From contig CM060922.1 of NCBI GenBank assembly GCA_030737875.1, forward strand, positions 756,163,603 through 756,227,602: a stretch of DNA of 64,000 nucleotides, given 5' to 3'. Below the pieces are notes generated by a model. It had not been told where the DNA came from. It searched no databases and was given only the letters and a program-made list of their open reading frames with translations. Made by a program: the position numbers and the translations under genes. Shown piece after piece: positions 1-9,969 of the stretch. Positions within the stretch are counted from its first letter, which is position 1. Each line of letters opens with the position of its first letter. The stretch comes from Allium sativum (lineage: Eukaryota > Streptophyta > Magnoliopsida > Asparagales > Amaryllidaceae).

Positions 1-411
1 TATTAAAAACTTGAGTTAAATAAATTTAAGAACAAAGAAATATATTTTAAAATAAAGAAGCAATTTTGAAATCATATTGAAATTAAGATAAGAACATTAA
101 ATAAAGATTGAAATAAGAATTCAGTGCAAACCAGAGTTTTAAGAAAAATCTAGACTCAACTACATTATTTCTTGAACTCTTGAACTCTTTTTACTCATGA
201 GTCTTGTATCTTGAACTCTTCTTCTTTGAAATCTTGATTCTTTAAACCGTACAGCCTCCAGTAATCAACATGTGCATATTTTTCCTGTATATATACACAC
301 ACGTATATATATATTCTATATAATAGTGTTCGTATATATTTTATAATAATAGTAGTTAAAACAAGGTTGTTGTCATCAAAACCATCATTACAACCATCTC
401 AATCCCTAACA
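1..411 (-). repeat. Partial 3' LTR of the degraded Copia element
   Basis: On the minus strand the LTR starts TGTTAGGGATTG at 411, directly after a polypurine tract, as a Copia 3' LTR should. It runs out of the window at base 1. The segment is AT-rich, with a TA dinucleotide stretch around 285-345. No coding signal is seen. Confidence 0.65.
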
Positions 412-426
412 TTCTCCCCTTTTTTG
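412..426 (-). other. Polypurine tract (plus-strand primer)
   Basis: The minus strand reads a run of A then GGGGAGAA immediately before the LTR start TGTTAG. The same arrangement (A-run, GGGGGAGAA, TGTTGAG) marks the 3' LTR of the Copia element at 50677-50690. Confidence 0.7.
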
Positions 427-874
427 ATGATGACAACATTGGTTTATAGAATAATCATACCTGATTTCTTGAGTCTCCAGTTACTCCCCTTTACTCCATT
501 AATTCCTTCCTAAGCTACTAACTCCCCCTTAATCTAAGCCTTATTTTATAATTCTTCTCCTTTGTCATCAACAAAAACTACATACTCTTAACTAGACTAA
601 ACAGACCGCCTAATACTAAGACATAGTTCTAATAACTAAAAATAATACGGTTCTAATACCTTGAACTAACCTAGTGTAGAACAATTTCAATCCTTTAGTT
701 AATAAACTAGAAAAATACCATAATAAATTTTCTAATGCTACAATTTAAACACATGAATATAAACTTTATTATTATAAATTGTTGTTACAAATTCAATATA
801 TAAGAACGTACAATGAATATTTACACGAATAATTACGAACATTAGCGAATACACGAATATACGATTCCAGAGTA

Positions 875-1333
875 CTAAGTCTTTTTGATAATTAGGGGCT
901 TCTGAATTCGAAAATTAGGATAACGAAGGCAAAATTCTCCATTTTGTTCGATCACATTTCCTTCTTTATCGAAATACAATTCGCCGACGCAAATGAGTTG
1001 ACCGTCCTCTTCCATTTCTTGATCTTCTTCTTCTACTTCTTCTTCCATAGGGTTATGGATTTATATATTAGATGAATCATATTCAATAATAAATGGATTA
1101 TAACGGTTGTCCATTATGAACTTTTGGAGATTCCTAACGATCTTCCCTTGTTTTTCTTGTTCTCTTTCCATATGAAGTTGCAGAAGTTGTATTTCAGCGA
1201 GTAATTGTAGGGTATCTTCCATATATTCCTCCAATTTGATAATTGTTGCATGTGTAGATCGTTGAAAAGAACCTTGAGTAGGCACAGGAAATGAAATGGT
1301 GTTGTTTTGGCTGTTATTTGAAGTGGAAGTCAT
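875..1333 (-). pseudogene. Accessory ORF downstream of pol, coiled-coil then acidic, one in-frame stop
   Basis: The first segment (1333-1061, 90 aa) begins MTSTSNNSQNN. Its middle is a Leu/Gln/Glu-rich amphipathic stretch (about residues 35-75) that looks like a short coiled coil. After one in-frame TAA the same frame continues at 1048-875 as a 57-aa acidic segment beginning MEEEVEEE. The position between pol and the 3' LTR matches the accessory frame at 52857-53345 in the younger Copia element, which has a similar Gln/Leu-rich helix and is also broken by one stop. I do not recognise the protein family and propose no biochemical function. It is noticeably more intact than the RNase H region beside it. 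Confidence 0.5.
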
Positions 1334-1584
1334 TATTTGTTTGTTTTAGAAATTTATTACAGAGAAAAATGACTGAGAAGAGAAGGATTTTCGAAGTGGA
1401 GAGTTTAAATAAGTGTGATAACTAATTTTAGAGGGAATTTAATTTTCAAAAAATTATTGTTATATGTTGACATAGTATTTTAAGATATGTCAACATATCT
1501 TTTGAATTTTTTTATTTTTCCAATATTTTATTATATATTTATACTAATATATCTACTTATTTTATATTGTTTAACGAACAAATG

Positions 1585-2350
1585 CACAGTTCTCTTCTTA
1601 ATTTAGTAAACGTTACTTCGTTTAATGGTTTAGCTAATATATCTGCAATTTGATTTTCTGTTTTAATAAATTCTATTGAAATATTTTTTCTTATTTACGT
1701 TATCTCTAAGAAAATGAGGTCTAAAATCAATATGTTTTGTTCTAGCATGATATGTAGGATTTTTGGATAAATTTATAGCACTCGTATTGTCATAATAAGT
1801 AGGCGATTTAGTTATATTTAATTTGAAATCTCTTAGAGTTTGTTGCATACATATTACTTGAGAACATGCTAAAATAACAGATATGTACTCTGCTCAAGTT
1901 GTTGAAAAGGAAACGGTATTCTGCTTTTTACTAAACTAGAAAACCAGATAATGACCCAAAAAGTGGCAAGTTCTACTTGCTCTTTTTCGGACTGATTTAC
2001 AACCAGCCTAGTTAACATCGCAATATGAAATTAAATTGAATGAATCATTTTTAGGACAAAACAAACCATATTCTAATGTATGTTTGACATATCATAGAAT
2101 ATGTTTTACGGCTTTTAAAAGAGTTTCCTTAGGTTATGATTGATATCTAGCACAGAGACAATCACTATGTATTATGTTTGGTCTACTCGCAGTTATACAT
2201 AATAAAGAACCTATCACACCACTATATAATTTCTGATCTACATCTTTTGAAGATTCGTCTTTACTTAACTATTCATTAGTTTCCATGGGTGTGAGTTTTC
2301 CTTTAGTATTAGGCATGTTAAATTTATTAATAAAATTCTTATCATATTTT
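1585..2350 (-). pseudogene. Copia RT end and RNase H remnant
   Basis: Translated on the minus strand in several frames, this gives pieces of a Copia RNase H domain. The clearest (1848-1663) has the YYDNTSAINLSKNP segment with its catalytic Asp and the TKHID...HFLRDN block. Upstream pieces match the GSLLYLTASRPDI and SDADFGG regions only in degenerate form. Frameshifts and stops are frequent, so no protein can be made. It corresponds to 53634-54390 of the complete element. Confidence 0.75.
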
Positions 2351-3331
2351 TTATGACGACCCATATTTCTGGTCAATTTAAATATGAATTTTAATCTATT
2401 TTAATGGATTTTAAAATGGAAAATGTTGAATTTGGACTTGATAAGAATTGAAAATATATCCAAATTTGGTTTTATGTTTTATTGGACTTAAAACAGGGTC
2501 AGTAAAATTTTTTTAAATTAATTTAAAATTGAAGATTTTGAAAATCAACTTTTTGATGCTATTTTAATGACCTATAAAAGGACCATTTTTGAGACAGTCT
2601 CGGAATCTGACAAAACCACTTTTATTGGATCTGAAATGCCATAATATGATAGGTTTAAAATTTCAAATCAAACGGAGTTAATATGTAAGCATACAATATA
2701 TAAACGTAGGTTGAAAACTCAATCGAATTTCAACTAAAGCTAGAAATAAGGTGATTTTTCAAACATTCTCCGAATTCGACAAGATGTGGTTTGTTGGAAC
2801 CATGGTTGTGTAACGTAGTGGCATTTCAAGTTTGTAATTTTTGGAGTTAGTGTGCGGCCATATGACCAAAATGAAGTATACAGTGTACAATTGATTAAGG
2901 AAATAATTAATTCCTTTTCACTAAATCCTATAACCAACCTAAATTAAACAAAAATGGTACTTGGAGACACTTGTCTCATTCCTCCTCTCTCTTTTCTAAT
3001 GTAGTTAAAGCACATGCCTTTGTTTTTTAATTTTAATTTCATTTTCATTTCCCTAAATCCCATTTCTAAATCCTTAAGCTCCATTTCTCTCCTCTCTCCC
3101 TCCCTTAAGCCACACGCCGCCTAAGACCTCCAACACTTGCCCCTCCTCCAGCGTGTGCCACCTCACCCTCCTCCAGCATCCCTTCGGCTGTGGACTCCTC
3201 CTCCAAGTAAGAAACCCCCTTTCTCATCTTAATTTCTAAAAAGAAACCACCTTTAGCCTAATTTCAAGTAGCACCACCTCCAACCTCCTCCTGAGGACCC
3301 CACCAGCCCATGCCTTGGACCCCACCTCCAC
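2351..3331 (+). mobile_element. Giant LTR 'D' (Gypsy/LARD-like), first part
   Basis: It starts with a variant of the family terminus (TATGACGACCC, compare TGTAACGACCC at 21547, 28356 and 17362) followed by a 'GGTCAATTTAAATATGAAT' stretch homologous to the LARD LTR start. Two copies of the recurrent U3 module (phased around TTTTTCAAACA...TTCGACAAG...TTGGAACC) lie at about 2577-2640 and 2747-2815. From about 2960 to 3325 the sequence is pyrimidine-rich. It is interrupted at 3331 by the solo LTR and resumes at 10518. No gene is present. Confidence 0.65.
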
Positions 3332-4389
3332 TGTAACAACCCGCAAATTCTGAACCAATTTAAAAAAATTATTTTAGAAAATTTTAATGAATTTTAAGAA
3401 TATAAATTAATTTATTTAAATAATAATGGGTAAAATTTATTTTAATTGAAGTTAAAACGAATAAATTTAATTTAATTATAAAACGAGCCAGAAATGGCGC
3501 GGTAGTTTGAAAAATTAATTTTAAACTTTGACTGAATGTACAGGATTCAAAATAAATCAGAATTGAGTGAAATAAGAAATATTTAAATCTGTTTAATCGT
3601 ATTTTTCTAACGAATCAGAAAAATTGAAATTTCGTTTTAAAAAACAAAAATTATGGCCAATTCAATTTTTAGAAGGTTCGCTGTAGAATTTAATTATATA
3701 TAATATATATGGCCCAAAAGACTACTTTTCACATACGAAGGAATTTGGACTAGAGACCACTTCCATTGAGTCCGGAATGATGTTTCTGCATTTAAAAAGT
3801 ATAAACACTTATATATTTCGAGTTTCGGAAATTATTTGTTTAAAAATGTATTTTTAATATTAAATATATAGCCCTTGAAAATAGTCATTTTACAAACGAC
3901 CTCCGTTTTCGACGAAACCACTTTTTTTGGATCCGGAATGTCAAAATATTGTTAAGTTTAATTTTTCATAATTTTTGGAATTAATTTGTGGTCGTGGCAA
4001 AAAGATTTCAGTTTTGTCAATTTCAGTAAAAATTAAACGACTTGGAAAAGACCATTTTTCAAACAGTCTCAGAATTCGATGAAATTGGTCTCGTTAGAAC
4101 CGTATCGTCATAAGAAAGCCAAAAATATTTTTTTTAGAATTTTCGGAGTCCGTATGTGGCCCCGACATATTTAAATGTACGGTAGAAATTAAATTATTTA
4201 TTTAATATTGTATTTTTAAATTAAAACCGAAAAAAACATATAGACATCAGAATTGGAGCCCGGGACATAGCCCATCGCGTTCAGAAGGCCTCAAAACGTT
4301 AAGATCGACAGTAAGCAGGCCCAAATCGGAGAAAGTCCGAAAATCCACCTTTTTAGCACAAATTCCGAAATTAAATATTAAAATAATAT

Positions 4390-4840
4390 GAAAAAATGGC
4401 TGAAACCCTAATTTTCGATGGCAGCCGCCGCCCGGAATTCAAGGGCTGAAATCATCCGATTTTCAAATGCTTAGATCTCTCAATCCGTTCAACGAAATTC
4501 GACGTATGATATACCAAATCGAAGAGAATTCAGAGAGCTACAAATCTATACGGTCAAGATCGGGTTTTGATTCACGGATTTTGCGAATTCTGACCGAGAA
4601 GGGGCTGCGGTTTTTGGTAGTTTGCGGGTCCTAGAGATGGTCGAGTTCGACGGGTTTTAGCGTGGTGGTGGCTCGTGGCAAGGCGGTTCGAATGGAGGTG
4701 GTTGATCGGTGCCAGGGTGCTCGGATTGGGGTGCGTGCAGAAAGGGATGGGTGCGGCTTCGGGTTCCTTCATGTGCAGGTAGCGGCCCGACGTGAAGATG
4801 GAAGAAAGGTCCGCTTTTCTTTTTATTATTATTTAATTAT
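4390..4840 (+). other. GC-rich island inside the solo LTR
   Basis: About 450 bp of markedly higher GC than the surrounding AT-rich LTR, starting near AAACCCTAATTTTCG and containing GCCGCCGCCCGG. The homologous islands in LTRs A, B and C (34545-34975, 43270-43690, 49150-49500) carry the telo-box-like AAACCCTAACCCTAA. The position, after the U3 modules and before the hairpin array, suits a promoter or leader region. That role is an inference; no clear TATA box was seen. Confidence 0.4.
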
Positions 4841-5279
4841 TTAATTTGTCCGATCTTTAAAAATCCATAAATCTCTCATACGAGGTCCGTTTTACAAACC
4901 GTAAGTTGCGTTGGACTCGTCTTCTCGAGAGCTTCGCGATGGCGCAGACCGCAGCTGAAACGGAGACAGTCGAATTTCAGCCAAAATTCAATGTGAGAAT
5001 TCTAATTTTAATCATTTAATTAATTATTAATTATTTTCTCGCATTAAAGAAAATTGTATTGTCATATAAATTCAGATTTTAATGTCATGTGTTGTTTGGA
5101 TTGTAAATTGTTGCTTGTTGTATGTTTGTTGTTCATGATATGCTAAATCCGCATTGGAATTGTATGTATTATTGAATTTTAATTGCGGTTGGAGGATTGG
5201 ATCTAAAATTAGATCTAAAACATATTTTATTCAGACTTAAATAATATTTATTCAGATCTAATTGGAAAAAAAAATATTT

Positions 5280-7620
5280 TATGTTATTAAAATAATTTTT
5301 TTTTCTGGATTCAATAATAGAAATTGAACGACAAATAAATATTTATTTTTATTTGTTGATTTAACAATGGAATTTGGTCGACAAATAAATATTTATTTTT
5401 ATTTGTTGATTTCACAATAGAAATTAAACGACAAATGGAAACTTTTTTTTATTTGTTGATATTACAATGCAAATTGGACGACGAATAAAATCTCATTTTT
5501 ATTTGTTTATATTGTAACGGAAATTGGTTGACAAATAAAACCTTATTTTTATTCGTTTGCTTTTCAACAGTATTTGGACGACAAATAAAGTATTATTTTT
5601 ATTTGTCTATTTACAATAGAATTTAAAAAAAACCGAAAAGTAAATCAACATTTTCATTGTAAAATGTTATATTAAAAGTAAATCAACATTTTCATTGTAA
5701 AATGATATATTAAAAGAAAATCAACATTTTCATTGTAAATTGCTACATTATAGGAAATTAACATTTTTATTTGAAATGAATTATGCATACAAAATCACAT
5801 TTTGATTTGAAACTTGTTTTAGAAATAAAAATTAACATTTTTATCTGAAATATAATATGCAAAAAAAATCACATTTTTGTTTGCAATAAAAGTTTATAAA
5901 CAAAAATCATATTTTTGTTCGCAATTAAAGTTTATAAACAAAAATCACATTTTTGTACGCATAAAAAAGTATGAAATGAACATGTATATTTTTATACATT
6001 AAAAATTAAGAAAATGAAAATTAACATCTTTGTCAACTAGATTATAAAGAAATTTTTGTTAACATTAAAAAGGATTTGTCCAAAATTTCATTTTTGTTAC
6101 ATTAAAAGGATTTGTTCAAAATTGCATTTCTGTTTGCATAAAAGGGGTTTGTTCAAAATTGCATTTTTGTTCCAATTAAATGGATTTGTCAAAATCATCA
6201 TATTTTATTATGTTGATAAGAATAAGCAAATTTATCATATTTTGTTATGTTGAAAAGATTAAGCAAAGCTATCATATTTTGTTACTTGAAAAGATTAAGC
6301 AAAGTTATGATATTTTGTTACTTGAAAAGATTAAGCAAAGTTATCATATTTTGTTACTTGAAAAGATTAAGCAAAGTTATCATATTTTGTTATGTTGAAA
6401 AGATTAAGCAAAGTTATCATATTTTGTTACTTGAAAAGATTAAGCAAAGTTATCATATTTTGTTATGTTGAAAAGATTAAGCAAAGTTATCATATTTTGT
6501 TACTTGAAAAGATTAAGAGTTATCATATTTTGTTACTTGAAAAGATTAAGCAAAGTTATCATATTTTGTTACTTGAAAAGATTAAGCAAAGTTATCATAT
6601 TTTGTTACTTGAAAGGATTAAACAAAAATTTACATTTTTGTTTATTTTAAAAGAATTAGACAAAATTGTCATATTTTATTATATTAAATATATATATATA
6701 TATATATTTATTTGTGTTCCCCAACGCAGATATAACATGATTCTAAAGTAGCACATTTTTATTTGCATTTTTCAATGCAAATATAATATGAATCTAAAGG
6801 TTCACATTTTGTTTACATTCCACAATGCAAACAATATATGAAAATAAAAATTACATTTTTGTTTGCATTCTACAGTGCAAAAGAAACATAGAAAATAGAA
6901 TATGCATTTTTATTTGCATTCTATCATGCAAATAAAACAAGAAGATAAAAATTACATTTTTGTTTGCAACTTTAGTTGCAAACAAACAAGAAGAATAAAA
7001 ATTACATTTTGTTTGCAAATTTAGATGCAAACAAATTTATTAAAAACAAAAGAGACATTTTTGTTACATGTTTTAAATGTGAACAAAGCATTAAAATAAA
7101 AGTTACATTTTTATTTATTTATTTACTTCACTAGATGTAAATAAACATAAAATAAAGAGTTGTTCTTTTATTTACATTTCTTGATGTAAATAAAACTAGA
7201 AATTTAATATTACACTTTTATTTGAATAAAACAGGAGAATAAAAGAAATATTTTCATTTGCAATCCTTAATGCAAATAAATTATGAAATGAAAAGTTACA
7301 ATTTTTATTTACATTCTTCTATGTAAATAAACATCAAAGTAAAAAGCTGAATCTTTATTTGCATTCTCTATTGCAAATAAAGCATAAAATGAAAAGTTAT
7401 ATTTTTGTTATTATTTGTATTCCCTATTACAAATGGAATTAAAGATTATATCTTTCTTCTCAATTATTTATAATGAAAGGAATTGAAATAAAAGATTATA
7501 TTTTTATCTACATTTTACATGCGATAAATGAATAGAAATAAAGAATTCATTCTTATTGACATTTTACAGGCAATAAAAGGAATATAAATAAAAGAGACAT
7601 TTTTATCATCGTGTTATATA
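5280..7620 (+). repeat. Array of short hairpins with covarying stems
   Basis: A 2.3-kb AT-rich region of degenerate units of roughly 50-65 bp, each with an inverted repeat around a 4-8 nt loop. Perfect stems read directly include TTTTATTTGCAT (6908-6919 with 6926-6937), TTTGTTTGCAAC (6959-6970 with 6975-6986), TTTTATTTACAT (7166-7177 with 7184-7195), TTTATTTACAT (7304-7314 with 7321-7331) and CTTTATTTGCA (7353-7363 with 7372-7382). Stem sequence differs between units but both arms change together. Early units (5280-5620) have longer loops, with TTTATTTGT paired to ACAAATAAA. The same architecture recurs in LTRs A, B and C of element H. No coding potential. Confidence 0.85.
6244..6640 (+). repeat. 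36/37-bp minisatellite within the hairpin array
   Basis: About ten head-to-tail copies of a 36-bp unit starting GTTACTTGAAAAGATTAAGC and ending ATCATATTTT. A 37-bp variant starts GTTATGTTG, and one copy is shortened to about 31 bp near 6499. Because 36 is a multiple of three, the array keeps several frames open and gives chance frames with a repeating 12-residue peptide. It is absent from the homologous LTRs A, B and C, so it expanded only in this copy. Confidence 0.9.
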
Positions 7621-8876
7621 TTGTGTATTACACTGCCATAGGCAAGTTACCTGACTTGTTTATGTGATTGGGTCGATTATTTTTACACATCGCCCAAGTG
7701 CACAAATAATTTATTATTTGTTTGTTAGTTGAAACCCCACACGGGTGTTGGGATGAAAATTAACATACACTAATCCCAATATTTAGTTGTATGTTGATCG
7801 TTAGATCGACAGGCTGCGATGAGCGTTATTATTTAATTTTAACGCTTACACAGTTGGAAATTACACATTGGATGAAATGGATGACTTAATGATTATATGG
7901 TTATTGTTATATATGATATGTGTGATATCCATATAATCCAAATTATATGGTAAATGATTGAGTCGCTTTCCGATTCAGGGGTTCTTTTAAATAAGAACAG
8001 TCTTACATTAGAAATTCTTTTTATATAAAGAATATATTTTAATATAAAAATATATTTTTAATCAAGTATATGTTAAAACAAAGAATATTTGTAAAAGATA
8101 AAAATCTTTTATGTAAAGAATATTTTTAATGATTATTTCTAAAATATGTTTTCTTATAATAATGAATTAATATTTAAAGGGAAATCCTTTAATTAAGATT
8201 ATTAGAATTTGCAATTATATTTCATGATATGAGATACATTGAGATGTGAAGTGGATTTATCATGGACGGTGTTTTTAAATGACATTTGTCCTTTAATCCA
8301 ATTTACATCAAAATTATTATTTGGAATTTATAAATCTATTTTATAGATTTAAAAAGGCGTTTTCTAAAAATCTAGTTTTCCAATTTAATAAAATAAATTG
8401 GAATTAAGTGGAAATTCGATTGGTAATAATCGAGATGGGCTTCTGTAATAGAAGACTGATATTATATATCGAATTTAAGAGGCTTTGCCGTTATTCCATG
8501 TATATTGTTAATCTGATACAGAAATTCACATCGATTATGTATTGATTGATTTCTATGGAATTCCATATTTTGAAAATTGATTTGTGGGTTTATCGTGAAC
8601 TGTGTTTTTAAATGACACGAGTTCTTTAACCCGTTTAAAAGAAGATTTATTCTTTAAAATAAATGATCTGTGAAAATGATTTTTGATATTAAATCAAATT
8701 TAGAATTTTTAATAAATCTTTTAAGGAAGATTTATGATTTAATTTATTAATTTATCTTTGATAGAATTAATGAAAATCTTTTAATATGAATATCTTATTA
8801 AAAGAAAATTCGGGATCGGAATGTGACATAATGTGTGATTTTCCAATATTTGATTTTTAATCACAAAATACGTGGG

Positions 8877-8913
8877 TTATTCAGAAAGACCGGGTTTAAC
8901 CCATTCTGAATAA
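8877..8913 (+). other. Conserved LTR hairpin 1 (double stem)
   Basis: The outer stem is TTATTCAGAA (8877-8886) with TTCTGAATAA (8904-8913). Inside it is GGGTTTAACCC (8892-8902), itself a 5-bp stem. The linker AGACC precedes the inner stem. The same element occurs in D (13321), A (38758), C (45259-45295) and, with a different stem sequence, the LARD LTRs (25420-25477 and 32227-32284). Confidence 0.75.
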
Positions 8914-9897
8914 TCATCACGACGATCAAGAGTCGAAGAAGAAGACGGTGGTTGAAGACCGAAGGTTTTCACATCGTTGGGATGATGATGAATGGTATCT
9001 TGAATTGGGACAGTACATTCCATGGCAAGGTATTTGGTAATGATCGTCCAAACGTATTTGGAGATCGACGGACACGTTGTTTCGCTCAGACCCAGAGCGG
9101 ATTTGTAAATGGATTGCGTGTCTGACATTGTATTCTTTTCTACTGTATTTGTTGAACGCTACTGATTATATATTTCTGTTTGGTGGTGAGAATTTATTCT
9201 TCACTTAACACCCTTCTCTAAGACGTATGAGCTTAGAGGTTATATATATATATTGGTAGATGATCAATGATATGGTAGGGTCTGACAATGTGGCATGTTA
9301 AGATGCAATTGATCAAGGCTTTGTTGAAAAGCAGGCCTTTTGGTTGATGATCAAAGCACAGTCTATTTAGGCATAGCTTTGTGTATATCGTGACTTCGTG
9401 AGCCTCACAGCCCGGTAGATTCTAAAACGGGAGAAGGGAACGCAGGGAGTGCACACGTTTCTTTCTAGCTAGAAGGGGTGTCATGGTATGGAGCCCAGAC
9501 ATTTACTTATGTGGTTGTTGGATTTTTAGAGGCCTCGGATTTATGCGGTCGCCCTCGGCCGTATTATAGGTTCAATAGGACTGGGGAGCGTGTGTTCAGG
9601 AATAACTAATCCACTAAAGCAGTTGTGGACCGACCCTGCAGGATCCAAGGGTTCGCCAGCGTCCGAATCCTGGGACATTGCTAGAGTGTCTCAAATCGGT
9701 AAGGACTTCCTCCCTAGCCTTGACTCATGATGGAAACCCAATTTCCAATACGCCCCTTTACGGTTTTGATTGTATTACTAGTACGGCGACATAGTAGATG
9801 GTAGCTATGCTGTCATTGATATTATGATTGAAATATTTTAATTAAAATATATACACACTAATAATAATATAGTATTTTGCGTATTTATCATTTCTTG

Positions 9898-9969
9898 ACC
9901 ATTATAAGGTAAAACCCTATCCTCTGGTGTGCGTTGCATTGTGTGATGGGACCTGGGTCTTATAATGGT
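9898..9969 (+). other. Conserved LTR hairpin 2, followed by AAGGTAAAACC
   Basis: An 11-bp perfect stem, ACCATTATAAG (9898-9908) with CTTATAATGGT (9959-9969). The left arm runs straight into GTAAAACCCTATCC. The loop carries TGTGTGATGGGACC. It is shared with A (39792-39863), D (about 15413-15480) and, with a changed stem, the LARD LTRs (26372-26421). Confidence 0.7.

Larger units (their letters stand above)
1..2350 (-). mobile_element. Degraded SIRE-type Ty1/Copia retrotransposon, 3' part
   Basis: The minus strand reads, 5' to 3': the end of a Copia RT and RNase H region (about 2350-1585), a spacer, a small accessory frame (1333-875), a long non-coding stretch, a polypurine tract (426-412) and the start of an LTR (411 to the window edge). 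This is the order seen in the better-preserved Copia element at 49514-59676, and the pol remnants align by eye with 53630-54390 of that element. The coding parts carry many frameshifts and stops, so this copy is old. Its 5' part is missing: at about 2351 the sequence changes to the start of a giant LTR. The stretch 426-874 has no recognisable coding sequence. Confidence 0.8.

Noticed and set aside
6056..6751. Overlapping open frames with a repeating 12-residue peptide (LKRLSKVIIFCY-like)
   Set aside because: They exist only because the minisatellite unit is 36 bp. They shift frame at each 37-bp variant and have no homology or start context.
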